From NCBI GenBank assembly GCA_035995425.1, contig DASYKM010000163.1, forward strand, positions 1 through 64,000: a stretch of DNA of 64,000 nucleotides. Direction: 5' to 3'. Made by a program: the position numbers and the translations under genes. Origin of the DNA: CADEED01 sp035995425. GTDB lineage: Bacteria > Pseudomonadota > Gammaproteobacteria > Steroidobacterales > Steroidobacteraceae. How positions within the stretch are numbered: the stretch's first letter is position 1; the number at the start of each line of letters is the position of its first letter. Under the pieces are notes generated by a model. It saw nothing but the letters and a program-made list of their open reading frames with translations. It was not told the origin of the DNA and made no database searches. This document shows, one piece after another, positions 25,414 through 34,416 of this stretch.

Positions 25414-26532
25414 CTACTTCATGCGCGGCACCCAGGCGAATCCCATCTGGAAGCCGACGTCGGGTGTGTTGTTGAGATTCTGAAGATTCTCGGTTGCCGC
25501 GAATGACACCACGCAGCAGTCGAAGCGGTGGCGGAAACCAAGACTCAGCTGGTACTTGTCGCTCAGCAGCTCATCGAGATCGGTCTGCGCGCGCCGGTAC
25601 ACGCTCTTGCTCGCGTAGCCCTGCAGGTTGAGGTTGGTGCGCGCGGTCATCTGCCGCTCCCAGCCCACGACGATCGTGGGAACCACCTGTGCGTCGTGCG
25701 GCGATGGCAGGTCTTCGCCCGCGTAGTACACCGCGGCTAAATCCACGTGCAGCGCGTTGCGTTCGCCGAGCCGGCGGACCGAGGTCTGCAGGCCGTAGTC
25801 GGTGCGTCCGGTCGAGAGCAGCGGCCGCTCGCCATCGAGCGGCACCTTGACGGCGGTCTCCACCGACATCTGCCATTTGCCTGGTAGTTTGATGCCGACA
25901 TAGCGCAGGCCGAAGGTGGGATCGAGGAATCCCGGGCTCTTCGGCGGTTCGGACAGCACCACCTGCGTGTTCTTCAGGTCATAGATCAGGTGAGTGCCGT
26001 TGCGCGCGATGGCGTGGCGGCCAAACGTGCTGAAGCCGAGCGCGTCGTGAAATTTTTCGATGCCCCAGTCCATGAAGCCGCCTTGATACGACACGGCGGT
26101 GGCGATGACGTAGACGCTCCACTGGCTCGAGAGCTTGTAGTGCATGGTCAAGTCGAGCGTGGCCGACTCGAGATCGAGCAGGTAATTCTCGCCGGGAAGA
26201 TTGCGGATGGCATCGATCTCCGCCGGACCGATTTCGCGCCGACCCGAAGCTTCGAGCGAGGTGAGATATTTCTCCACGTTGCGGCTTAGCGCCCAGGTGT
26301 TCTGGTAGCCGAGCTCCGCTTCGAACGCGAAGGTGTGCGGCTCGATGCTGACGGCGTGGGCGGGCCGCATGTCCAGGCGCAGGAATCCGAAAGGTGTGAG
26401 ATCGCGCGAACGCAGCATGCCGTAGAAGCGGCCATCGTCGGCGTGCGCGGGCGTCGCGAGCGCGCCAGCCGCGATTACGCCAACCAGTGAGAGACCAGAC
26501 CAGGCGATGAGCTCGCGCCATTTGTTTTTCAT
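25414..26532 (-). CDS. DUF3187-family outer-membrane-like protein
   Basis: The 372-residue protein has a signal peptide (LSLVGVIAAGALATPAHADD) and many amphipathic strands typical of a small outer-membrane beta-barrel, as in the DUF3187 family (MRSRDLTPFGFLRLDMRP near the start; FDCCVVSFAATENLQN near the end). Function is unknown. It converges on the c-di-GMP enzyme with copy D between. Confidence 0.8.
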   Translation of the reverse strand: MKNKWRELIAWSGLSLVGVIAAGALATPAHADDGRFYGMLRSRDLTPFGFLRLDMRPAHAVSIEPHTFAFEAELGYQNTWALSRNVEKYLTSLEASGRREIGPAEIDAIRNLPGENYLLDLESATLDLTMHYKLSSQWSVYVIATAVSYQGGFMDWGIEKFHDALGFSTFGRHAIARNGTHLIYDLKNTQVVLSEPPKSPGFLDPTFGLRYVGIKLPGKWQMSVETAVKVPLDGERPLLSTGRTDYGLQTSVRRLGERNALHVDLAAVYYAGEDLPSPHDAQVVPTIVVGWERQMTARTNLNLQGYASKSVYRRAQTDLDELLSDKYQLSLGFRHRFDCCVVSFAATENLQNLNNTPDVGFQMGFAWVPRMK

Positions 26533-26821
26533 GCCGGATTATCCAGCGAGTGCGACCCTGCGCCGCAAGTCGGTTCGGGCCGCCGATCGCGGGGAAAAGT
26601 GTTCGCGTCGCTTGAATGCCTGGCTCGAAACTGCCACGGTTTCGGGGCCCAGCTCCGGCGTTGTGTAATAACTACAAAGCGACCGTCAGGCTGGCGCAAT
26701 CCCGGCGCTGCTGGTCGCAGATTCACCACAGCGGGGCTTTTCTTTTGTCGCCGTGAGGCGTATTTATCCGAACACTTCGCCGAAGGAGGGGACGGCGATC
26801 CAACTACATGGAAGGTCCAGC

Positions 26822-29722
26822 ATGAAAAAGCCCACCAACAATCGGCATGCGTTGCAGGTTCTGCTCCCATCGATCCTGGCCGCCACCACTGCGGTCGCAC
26901 AGGAAACCAAATCCGAAGATCAAGGCCTGCAAGAGGTCGTGGTCACCGGTTCGCGCATCGTCCAGTCGAGCGCCAATTCGCAGCAACCCGTCTCCATCCT
27001 CGATCGCGCCGATATCGACCGCACCGGTCTCGCCAGCATCGGCGACCTTCTGCAGCAAGTGACCGCCGGCGGCAAGGCGCTGAACACCAAGTTCAACTCC
27101 TCCGGCAATTTCGGTTATCCGGCCGACGGCGGCGGCATCGGCGCCGGCTCCGCGCAGGTGGACCTGCGCAACCTCGGCAGCAAACGCGTGCTGGTGCTCG
27201 TCGACGGCATTCGCTGGGTGAATGAATCCTCCGCGTCCGGTGTCTCCGGTGCCGCGGATCTCAACACCATCCCCATGAGCATCATCGAGCGCATCGAAGT
27301 GCTCGAAGACGGCGCATCGGCCATCTATGGTTCGGATGCCATCGCGGGCGTGGTCAACATCATTACGCGAAAGAATTTCGAGGGAGTCGAGCTCAATGCC
27401 TATCGCGGCGAGTTCGAGCTCGGCGGTCCGACCACCGACGCCAGCATCACGCTCGGCGGCAGCGGCGAAAAATTCCACGGGCTCTTCGTGGCGAGCTACT
27501 TCGACCAGGAACAGATCGATTCGGGCGACTGGGAACAGTCGTCTTTCCCGGAGCCGCGCGCGGGCATCGCGGCCGGCAGCTCGGGCATCGAGCAGGGGCG
27601 TTTCGTCTTTTGTGATCCGGCTCGTCCCAACAACACGACCGGCGCGTGCAATGCGCCTGCAAACTTCTACGATCTCGTGCTCAACGGCGGCACCACGACG
27701 CCGGTATGGAATCCCGCCAATCCCACGGCTGGGTCGTATCACGCCTTCGGCGATCCGGATCGCTTCAACTACGCGCCTTACAACCTGCTGCTCACGCCCT
27801 CGACACGCAAATCGATGTTCGCGCGCGTGAGTTTCGATCTCAACGACAGCGTGAGCGTCTATGCGAAGGGGCTGTTCAACAATCGTCAGTCCACCAATCG
27901 CGCGGCGCCCGAACCCATTTTCGTCGGCCCGTCCGCGGGCACCGGCGGCCTGGCGGATACGATTTCGATCTCCAGGTTGAATCCCTTCAATCCGTTTGGC
28001 ATCGACCTCGACGCCAGCAGCAATTTCGGCCGCGTGACGCGCCGTCCGGTCGAAGTCGGACCGCGCCTGTTCGAACAGGACGTCGACACCTGGTACATCA
28101 ACATGGGCCTCGAGGGTCATTTCGGGTCCGACAGCCGCTACAAGTGGGATCTGAACTTCGTCAGTTCCGAGAACAACGCCGACCAGGTATTCCGCAACGG
28201 CTACAACGTTGGACGCCTGAAGATCGCGCTCGGCGATCCGGCGGTATGCGCGCAGATTCCCAACTGCACACCGCTCGACTTGTTTGGCGGGCAGGGCCGG
28301 CCGTTCACGCAGGCGATGATCGACTACATCCGCACCACGCAGATCGACTCGAGCGAGCAGACACTGCAACTCGTATCGGCCAACGTCACCGGCGACCTGT
28401 TCAACATTGGTCCACGCGCCGCGGGGTTCGCGGTGGGCGCGGAACACCGCAAATACGTGGGCGAGTTCCTGCCGGATCCTTTGCGCCAGACCGGCGAATC
28501 ACAGGACTCCTTTGCCTCACCGGTATCCGCCTCCTACGACGTCAATGAGTTGTATGCCGAGTTCAGCCTGCCATTGCTGGAAACTCTCGACGCGAGCGCC
28601 GCGGTGCGTTGGTCCGACTACTCCACTTTCGGCGATGAAACCACCGGCAAAGTGGGTCTGCGCTGGCAGCCCATCGAAGCGTTCGCGGTGCGCGGCACTT
28701 ATTCGAAGGGATTCCGCGCACCGAACCTCGGCGAATTGTTCGGTCTGACGCAGTTCGGCGCCACGCTCGTGGATCCCTGCGGGCCGACCGGCGGCGCGCG
28801 CATCGTCAACGATGCCGACGGCCTGAACACGACGCCGCTCGAAACCGCCTGTCGCGCACAGGGAGTGCCTAACCAGTTCCGCCAGGCCAACACCCAGATC
28901 ACCACGTTTACCGGCGGTAATGCCGAGCTGCAGCCCGAGAAGTCGGACAGCTACACCATCGGCCTGGTGCACAACGCCACCTGGGCGGAGGGCAGCGGCA
29001 CCGACCGCCTGACCTTCGAGCTGACGTACTACAACCACCAGATCGACAATGGCATCCAGGCCCGCGACATCGCCGCGCTGCTCGGCGCCTGTCTCTCCGT
29101 GGGCGGCACGGATGCAACCTTGTGCTCGGCGTTCACGCGCGGAGCCAGCGGCGATCTGAATCCACCTAACAACTTCCTCGACAACCTGGGGACCCTCGAG
29201 ACCGACGGCTTCGACTTCAAGGTCGACTGGGCGGGCGGCGAGCTGTCCTGGGGCCGGTTGAGCGCCGGCCTGCAGGCGACGCGCGTCAACGACTTCGTCG
29301 CCACCGACACCGACGGCATCGTTTCGCAGCGAACCGTGGGAATCGAGGTGAGTGACAGCGCCATCCCGAAGCTGCAGGCGAACCTGCAGCTCGGTTGGGA
29401 CAAAGGTCCCTGGCAAGTCAGCTTCTCGACCCGCTACATCGCCGCGGTCGATGAATTCTGCGGCAATGCCCTGACGCCCGACGTGCCGGGTTGCGACGCC
29501 GGGCAGGCCCAGCATTCGCTGGGCGCGACCATCTACAACGATGCGCAGGTGGCCTGGAGCAAGGCGTTTGGTGTCGACAACTTCAAGCTGGCGCTCGGGG
29601 TCAACAACATCTTCGGTGAGGATCCGCCGGTCTGCTACACCTGCTCGCTCAATGGCTACGACGCGGGCACCTACGACCTGCCCGGGAGCTTCTGGGCGGT
29701 GACGGCGAAGTACGGGTTCTAA
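26822..29722 (+). CDS. TonB-dependent receptor
   Basis: The 966-residue outer-membrane receptor has a signal peptide (LLPSILAATTAVAQ), a TonB-box-like start (LQEVVVTGSRIVQSS), a plug domain (about 50-170, with VLVLVDGIRWV and YGSDAIAGVVNIITRK) and a 22-strand-type barrel ending in AVTAKYGF. FRAPNLGELFG and the C-terminal LALGVNNIF match the large proteobacterial class that imports glycans, peptides or siderophores. The substrate cannot be told. GGAAGG precedes ATG 26822. The ~290-base leader holds no recognisable riboswitch. A terminator follows at 29763. Confidence 0.95.
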   Translation: MKKPTNNRHALQVLLPSILAATTAVAQETKSEDQGLQEVVVTGSRIVQSSANSQQPVSILDRADIDRTGLASIGDLLQQVTAGGKALNTKFNSSGNFGYPADGGGIGAGSAQVDLRNLGSKRVLVLVDGIRWVNESSASGVSGAADLNTIPMSIIERIEVLEDGASAIYGSDAIAGVVNIITRKNFEGVELNAYRGEFELGGPTTDASITLGGSGEKFHGLFVASYFDQEQIDSGDWEQSSFPEPRAGIAAGSSGIEQGRFVFCDPARPNNTTGACNAPANFYDLVLNGGTTTPVWNPANPTAGSYHAFGDPDRFNYAPYNLLLTPSTRKSMFARVSFDLNDSVSVYAKGLFNNRQSTNRAAPEPIFVGPSAGTGGLADTISISRLNPFNPFGIDLDASSNFGRVTRRPVEVGPRLFEQDVDTWYINMGLEGHFGSDSRYKWDLNFVSSENNADQVFRNGYNVGRLKIALGDPAVCAQIPNCTPLDLFGGQGRPFTQAMIDYIRTTQIDSSEQTLQLVSANVTGDLFNIGPRAAGFAVGAEHRKYVGEFLPDPLRQTGESQDSFASPVSASYDVNELYAEFSLPLLETLDASAAVRWSDYSTFGDETTGKVGLRWQPIEAFAVRGTYSKGFRAPNLGELFGLTQFGATLVDPCGPTGGARIVNDADGLNTTPLETACRAQGVPNQFRQANTQITTFTGGNAELQPEKSDSYTIGLVHNATWAEGSGTDRLTFELTYYNHQIDNGIQARDIAALLGACLSVGGTDATLCSAFTRGASGDLNPPNNFLDNLGTLETDGFDFKVDWAGGELSWGRLSAGLQATRVNDFVATDTDGIVSQRTVGIEVSDSAIPKLQANLQLGWDKGPWQVSFSTRYIAAVDEFCGNALTPDVPGCDAGQAQHSLGATIYNDAQVAWSKAFGVDNFKLALGVNNIFGEDPPVCYTCSLNGYDAGTYDLPGSFWAVTAKYGF

Positions 29723-29762
29723 CAAGAGGGGGGATTGGAGACGCCGGTCTCCATTTGAACGG

Positions 29763-29797
29763 GGCGCCGCCTGGAGGAATTCGGGCGGCGCCTTTTT
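29763..29797 (+). terminator. Rho-independent terminator of the TonB receptor gene
   Basis: GGCGCCGCC (29763-29771) and GGCGGCGCC (29784-29792) form a perfect 9-bp stem directly followed by TTTTT, 40 bases after the receptor stop. Confidence 0.9.
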
Positions 29798-29848
29798 CAT
29801 GCGCTTATTTTGAAATGCTTTCGTGTGTTCGGAGACTATGGCTCCCGA

Positions 29849-30349
29849 ATGCCCGGCGACGACCCAAGCCTCGAAAGGATCCTGCGCGATCACTCCGCGT
29901 TCGCGCGGCGCCTGGCCGCGAGCCACGAGGCCAATCCCGAAGTGGCGCGCGATCTCGCGCAGGACATTCTCGTGGCGATCTGGCGCGCGTGGCCCGCGTT
30001 CCGTCATCAATGTGCGGAACGTACCTACGTTGCGCGGATCGCGCATCACCGCATCGCTACGCACATCAGTCGCGCAGTGCGCCAGCCGCCGTTCACCGAT
30101 CTCGCCGACGAGTTTCCCGCAGGCGGTCCTTCGCCCGAAGAGATCGCGATCCAGCGCGATGACGCCCATCGCCTGATCGCGCTGGTGCGTACGCTGCCGC
30201 TCGCCTATCGCGAAGTGGCCGTGCTGATGCTCGAAGGATTCACACCGGCGGAGGTCGCCGAGACGCTCGGCATCACGGCGAACGCCGTGGCGATTCGCGG
30301 CACTCGCGCGCGCGAGATGCTGCGCGCCTTGTTCGGAGCAAAACCATGA
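29849..30349 (+). CDS. ECF-type RNA polymerase sigma factor
   Basis: The 166-residue protein shows sigma region 2 (SHEANPEVARDLAQDILVAIWRAW, about residues 20-70) and region 4 with its helix-turn-helix (LMLEGFTPAEVAETLGITANAVAIRGTRAREML, about 125-160). The start at ATG 29849 is chosen over 29810, whose preceding bases lack a ribosome-binding site. It is coupled to the downstream membrane protein by an ATGA overlap. Confidence 0.88.
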   Translation: MPGDDPSLERILRDHSAFARRLAASHEANPEVARDLAQDILVAIWRAWPAFRHQCAERTYVARIAHHRIATHISRAVRQPPFTDLADEFPAGGPSPEEIAIQRDDAHRLIALVRTLPLAYREVAVLMLEGFTPAEVAETLGITANAVAIRGTRAREMLRALFGAKP

Positions 30350-30918
30350 ACGAAATGCCCGCGACCGACTGGAACGATCTTGCGAAGCTCTGGCAAGCCG
30401 ACGGGGCCGGCATCTCCATCGACGAAATCGAGCAACATGTCCGGCGCGAGCGCCTGCAGTTGCTTGGCGTGCTGATCGCGGAAATAGCGGGGCTGTGTGT
30501 CGCCGCAGGCGCCGCATCGTGGCTCTATTTCTTCACGCCGTTCACCGTGTTGGGAGCGGTTATCGCGATCTTCGGCGGAGTCTGCACCTTGCTCGCCGTG
30601 CGCATGCGGCGCGAGCCGGCGCCTTCCGGCGCACGCGACCTGCTGCATTCGTTGAAAGAATCCATCGCCCGTGAAGACTGGATAGACGGGCAGTTGCGAT
30701 TGGGACGGGCTTTGAATTTCGTTGCATTGTTCGCGATCGTGATGGCGACGTCCATGCAGCTGTTGCATTTCCATGCCATCTCATCGCTCGGCCTGGCCGG
30801 CGCGGCCGTCAGCAGCGTCTACGTCGTCGGGGTGCTGGTGTGGAACCTGGTGCTGACGAGGCGCACGAAACGGCGCCGCGCGCGGCTCGAGTACATCAAC
30901 GACAGGTTGAAAGCCTGA
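30346..30918 (+). CDS. Four-helix membrane protein, probable anti-sigma partner
   Basis: The 190-residue protein has a soluble N-terminal part (DWNDLAKLWQADGAGISIDEIEQHV) and four hydrophobic helices as two pairs (about 40-85 and 125-175), then a basic C terminus. It resembles no family I can name. Overlap with the sigma gene suggests it is the cognate membrane regulator. Confidence 0.68.
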   Translation: MNEMPATDWNDLAKLWQADGAGISIDEIEQHVRRERLQLLGVLIAEIAGLCVAAGAASWLYFFTPFTVLGAVIAIFGGVCTLLAVRMRREPAPSGARDLLHSLKESIAREDWIDGQLRLGRALNFVALFAIVMATSMQLLHFHAISSLGLAGAAVSSVYVVGVLVWNLVLTRRTKRRRARLEYINDRLKA

Positions 30919-30949
30919 TCACCGACGAGTTCGTCCAGTCCGCGAAGCG

Positions 30950-30979
30950 TTGCAAATACTACTACAACAGTCATAGACT
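30950..30979 (+). promoter_or_regulatory. Possible sigma-70 promoter before the acyltransferase gene
   Basis: TTGCAA (30950-30955) and TAGACT (30974-30979) are 18 bp apart, 30 bases before the GTG start of the next gene. A small palindrome CCACACATGTGG lies just after it. Confidence 0.3.
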
Positions 30980-31008
30980 AAACCACACATGTGGGTAGGT
31001 GAGGTGCA

Positions 31009-32235
31009 GTGAATATCTCCGGATCAGATCGTTTTCATTCCCTTGACGCGGTGCGCGCCGGCGCGCTGCTGCTCGGCATCTTCCTGCACGCGACCATGTC
31101 TTACCTGCCGGGCTTTCGCGAGGTCAATTGGCCGCTCGCCGACGCCTCGACGAGCGCGGGCCTGGGCGTCCTGTTCTTCGTGATCCACGTGTTTCGCATG
31201 TCGTTGTTCTTCATCATCGCGGGATTCTTCGCGCGCGTGCTCCACCAGCGTCGCGGCACGGCAGGCGTGTTGAAGAATCGCTTGCGGCGCATCGGACTGC
31301 CGCTGCTAGCGTTCTATTTTCTGGTGATGCCGCTCACGGTCGTTGCGTTCGTCTGGGGCGGCCGACAGCTCGGCATCCAGGGCCCGCCGAAGATGCCGCC
31401 GCCGTTCCCGCTCGTGGGTCCTCCGGTGCCCTGGGGTCACCTCTGGTTTCTCTATCTACTGCTGGTGATCTACGGATTGATGCTGCTCGGCCGCGCGGTC
31501 GTCGTGCGCCTGGATGCGAATGGCGCGCTGCGGGCGGCGATCGGCCGGCTGCTCGCGTTCGCGGTCAAGGCGCGGGTGGCGCCCCTGCTGCTGGCAGCGC
31601 CGATCGCGGCAACTCTGTTCGTGAGTCCGTGGTGGCACCAGTGGATGGGCCTGCCGGCGCCCATCCTCGGTTTCTTCCCTAACTTCCCCGCGTTGCTGGC
31701 TTACGGTGCCGCCTTTCTGGTCGGCTGGTTTTTCCATCGCCAGCAGGATTGCCTGCGCGCGCTGGCCGCCGACTGGTCGTTGTACCTGGCCGGCGCGCTG
31801 CTCGGTACCACAGTCGCGCTGTACATAGTGGGCATCAGGCCGATATTCGGCCCGTTGAGCCTGGGGACAGTCGAGCGCGCCACCTATGCCGGCGCCTACA
31901 CGATTGCGCTGTGGTGCTGGTCGTTCGCGGCCATTGGTTTGGGCATGCGCTATCTCAATGCGCCGAATGCGCGATGGCGATACCTGGCGGACGCGTCGTA
32001 CTGGATGTATCTCATCCACCTGCCCATCGTCACTCTGCTGCAGGCATGGATGCTGCGCTGGCCGCTGCACTGGTCGGTGAAGCTGTCGCTGATACTGGCG
32101 TTCAACGGCGCGGCACTGCTGCTGAGTTATCGCTACCTGGTTCGCGACACGTTCATGGGTACGTTCCTCAACGGGCACCGTTATCCACGCTCCGCGGCAG
32201 CGCCGGTCGTGGCGAAGAACGTCGCGCCGGTTTGA
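31009..32235 (+). CDS. Acyltransferase-3 family membrane protein (OpgC-like)
   Basis: The 408-residue protein has about ten hydrophobic helices with the acyltransferase-3 opening (HSLDAVRAGALLLGIFLHA), the arginine-containing FFARVLHQRRG / NRLRRIGLPLL segment and the HLWFLYLLL motif. The layout resembles OpgC/MdoC, which succinylates periplasmic glucans; the substrate is not provable. GTG start at 31009 with GAGGT upstream. Confidence 0.88.
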   Translation: MNISGSDRFHSLDAVRAGALLLGIFLHATMSYLPGFREVNWPLADASTSAGLGVLFFVIHVFRMSLFFIIAGFFARVLHQRRGTAGVLKNRLRRIGLPLLAFYFLVMPLTVVAFVWGGRQLGIQGPPKMPPPFPLVGPPVPWGHLWFLYLLLVIYGLMLLGRAVVVRLDANGALRAAIGRLLAFAVKARVAPLLLAAPIAATLFVSPWWHQWMGLPAPILGFFPNFPALLAYGAAFLVGWFFHRQQDCLRALAADWSLYLAGALLGTTVALYIVGIRPIFGPLSLGTVERATYAGAYTIALWCWSFAAIGLGMRYLNAPNARWRYLADASYWMYLIHLPIVTLLQAWMLRWPLHWSVKLSLILAFNGAALLLSYRYLVRDTFMGTFLNGHRYPRSAAAPVVAKNVAPV

Positions 32236-32251
32236 TGCCGGCTAACAAGAC

Positions 32252-32635
32252 TCAGCCGAGCGCGCGCCGGATCTTGCCGATGAGCTCGGCTTCCCGGGAG
32301 TCGGCGCCGTCGCTGTCGCCGAGCTCGCCGGCGATCTGCACCAGCGATTTGCGAAGATCGGGGCTCAGCGTCTTCTTGGCGTCGGCAAGCAGCGAGTCGA
32401 TTCCGGCGGCGGTGAATTCACCGTCCTGCTGCGGAAGACCTGCGTAGACCGCATCGGTGACCTTGCCGAGCAGCTTCGAGAAGTCGGCAGCGCTCGGGTT
32501 TCCGAAGATCGCGAGGCCTTTGACCTGTTTGAAGAGGAAGTCGCGTTCTTCGAGGCTGCCCGACTGATCGGCCCCGGCGACGAGCGTAAGCACCGCCAGA
32601 AAGGCTTCCGTGTCGTTCGCAAATTTCACCGGCAT
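32252..32635 (-). CDS. TerB-like helical protein
   Basis: The 127-residue soluble protein is all helical, with the pattern of the TerB (tellurite resistance/DjlA N-terminal) family: EAFLAVLTLVAGADQSGSLEERDFL at the start and a later repeat of acidic helices. TerB-like domains bind divalent metal at membranes. No ter genes are nearby, so tellurite resistance should not be assumed. Confidence 0.6.
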   Translation of the reverse strand: MPVKFANDTEAFLAVLTLVAGADQSGSLEERDFLFKQVKGLAIFGNPSAADFSKLLGKVTDAVYAGLPQQDGEFTAAGIDSLLADAKKTLSPDLRKSLVQIAGELGDSDGADSREAELIGKIRRALG

Positions 32636-32731
32636 GAGCGCGCTCCTGGGGGGGTTCGACTATCTTAACGGGCGCGAAATCTACGTGATTTCGCGGGTTG
32701 CCGCAATGAAAGCTGAGCCGGTGCGCCTGGG

Positions 32732-33076
32732 CTATCTAAGCGCCGAATAGCGCTCGGGCGTGAAGCCGACGAGCAGCGTCCGGCCCCGCTCGAGCACGGG
32801 CCGTTTGATCATGGATGGCTGCTCGAGCATCAGCTGCAGCGCTTTGCGCTCATCGATGTTTTCCCGGGCGGAATCCGGCAGCTTGCGGAACGTGGTGCCG
32901 GCGCGATTGAGCAGCACCTCCCAGCCGGCAACCTTCGACCATCGCTCGAGAGTTCCAAGGTCTATTCCCGAAATCTTGTAGTCGTGGAAGTCGTGGTCCA
33001 GGGAGTGCGACTCGAGCCAGGCGCGCGCCTTTTTCATGGTGTCGCAGTTCCTAATGCCATAAATAGTTATTCTCAT
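32732..33076 (-). CDS. ArsC/Spx-family reductase-like protein (YffB type)
   Basis: The 114-residue thioredoxin-fold protein has the family start MRITIYGIRNCDTMKKARAWL with a single N-terminal Cys, and later VGFTPERYSAL as in YffB proteins (LVGFxxxxY). It is probably a glutathione-dependent thiol reductase rather than an arsenate reductase. The start at ATG 33076 excludes an unsupported upstream extension that runs into the divergent gene. Confidence 0.88.
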   Translation of the reverse strand: MRITIYGIRNCDTMKKARAWLESHSLDHDFHDYKISGIDLGTLERWSKVAGWEVLLNRAGTTFRKLPDSARENIDERKALQLMLEQPSMIKRPVLERGRTLLVGFTPERYSALR

Positions 33077-33121
33077 GCGACACAATTGCCCAAAGTGGGC
33101 CAACGTTTCAATATCCGCGCC

Positions 33122-34315
33122 ATGAATTCTCCGGACGCGCGCGGTTATCGCCTCACCTCCATCGACATGCTGCGTGGCCTGGTCATCGTGATCATGGCCA
33201 TCGATCACACGCGTGATTTTTTCAGCACGGCCATGTCGATCGACCCCATGAACGATCCGAACGTGGGATTGCCGCTGGCGCTCACGCGCTGGATCACGCA
33301 TTTCTGCGCGCCCGTGTTCGTGTTTCTCGCCGGCACCAGCGCCGGGCTCATGGTGGCGCGCAAGAGTCGCGCGGACTTGAGCCGGTTCCTGCTGACGCGC
33401 GGCCTGTGGCTGATCTTCGTCGAGATCTTCATCGTCTCGACGGCCGCCACCTATGCGCCCGGCGGCATCGAACAGCTAGGCGGCAAGACGCTGGCGTTCA
33501 TGCAGGTGATCTGGGTCATCGGCGCCAGCATGGTTTTGTTGTCGCTGCTGCAATTGCTCGGGCGCAAGGCCTGCCTGGCGCTGGGGCTTCTGATCGTGCT
33601 CGGTCACAACCTGCTGGATGGCCACTGGCCGGTGAGCCAGAGCATCGTCGACACCAGCCCACCGTTGTGGGCGGCGTTGCACGTGTCGATGTCGAAGGTC
33701 GCCGGTCCATTCCATTTCCTGTTCCTCTATCCGCTGCTGCCCTGGCTCGGTGTGATGCTGCTGGGTTTCGGCGCGTCGGTGCTGTTCGAGCGCGAGCCGG
33801 CGGCGCGGAACCGCGGATTGCTGCTGTGGGGCTCGGCCATCACCGCGGGTTTCATCGTGCTGCGATTCATCGACGGCTATGGCGAGCCTAACCACTGGCA
33901 GCTGCAGGCGCGCGGCGTGGCGACGTTGATCGATTTTCTGAACACCACGAAATACCCGCCGAGCCTTCAGTTCCTGGCGATGACCCTGGGTCCCGCGGCA
34001 GTCTTCTGCGCGTTCGCCGACCGCATGCGCGGCTTCTTCAAGGACATGTTCGTGATGTTCGGGCGCGTGCCGTTCGCGTTCTACGTGGCGCACTTCTATC
34101 TGCTGCACGCGTTCAGCCTGGTGCTGGGCACGCTGCAGGGAATTCCGCTCGGTGAGTTGCTGACATTCCCGCCGTTCTACCCAAAGAATTACGGCGTTTC
34201 CCTGCCGCAGGTGTACGCGGTGTGGGCGCTGGTCGTGGCGCTGCTGTATCCATTCTGCCGTTGGGTGGCGAACGTCAAGGCACGCAGCGGCTCCTGGTGG
34301 CTGAGCTACGTATGA
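33122..34315 (+). CDS. DUF1624 (heparan-alpha-glucosaminide acetyltransferase-like) membrane protein, copy 1
   Basis: The 397-residue protein has about ten helices and the DUF1624 block: YRLTSIDMLRGLVIVIMAIDHTRDFF, WITHFCAPVFVFLAGTSAGLM and GYGEPNHWQ. The family is related to human HGSNAT and YeiB-type proteins, thought to move acyl groups across membranes. Divergent from the ArsC-like gene, 45 bases apart. A close paralogue follows at 34417. Confidence 0.88.
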   Translation: MNSPDARGYRLTSIDMLRGLVIVIMAIDHTRDFFSTAMSIDPMNDPNVGLPLALTRWITHFCAPVFVFLAGTSAGLMVARKSRADLSRFLLTRGLWLIFVEIFIVSTAATYAPGGIEQLGGKTLAFMQVIWVIGASMVLLSLLQLLGRKACLALGLLIVLGHNLLDGHWPVSQSIVDTSPPLWAALHVSMSKVAGPFHFLFLYPLLPWLGVMLLGFGASVLFEREPAARNRGLLLWGSAITAGFIVLRFIDGYGEPNHWQLQARGVATLIDFLNTTKYPPSLQFLAMTLGPAAVFCAFADRMRGFFKDMFVMFGRVPFAFYVAHFYLLHAFSLVLGTLQGIPLGELLTFPPFYPKNYGVSLPQVYAVWALVVALLYPFCRWVANVKARSGSWWLSYV

Positions 34316-34416
34316 AGAAAAACTGAACATTGAATCAGTAAAGCCGCGCGCAGCGATGAAACTGCCGCGCGGTCCACAGGGACTAACGCCACATTCATGC
34401 CTTCCAGAGGTGGCAG

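Noticed and set aside
26533..26821. Cobalamin or other riboswitch before the TonB receptor
   Set aside because: I looked for a B12-box and similar conserved elements and found none; the stretch shows no recognisable aptamer.
28517..30517. 666-residue minus-strand open frame
   Set aside because: It lies opposite the TonB receptor and sigma gene, has Arg/Gly-rich composition and no domain, and crosses a strong terminator.
32252..32635. Tellurite resistance determinant
   Set aside because: The TerB-like gene stands alone, without other ter genes, so a resistance role is not supported.
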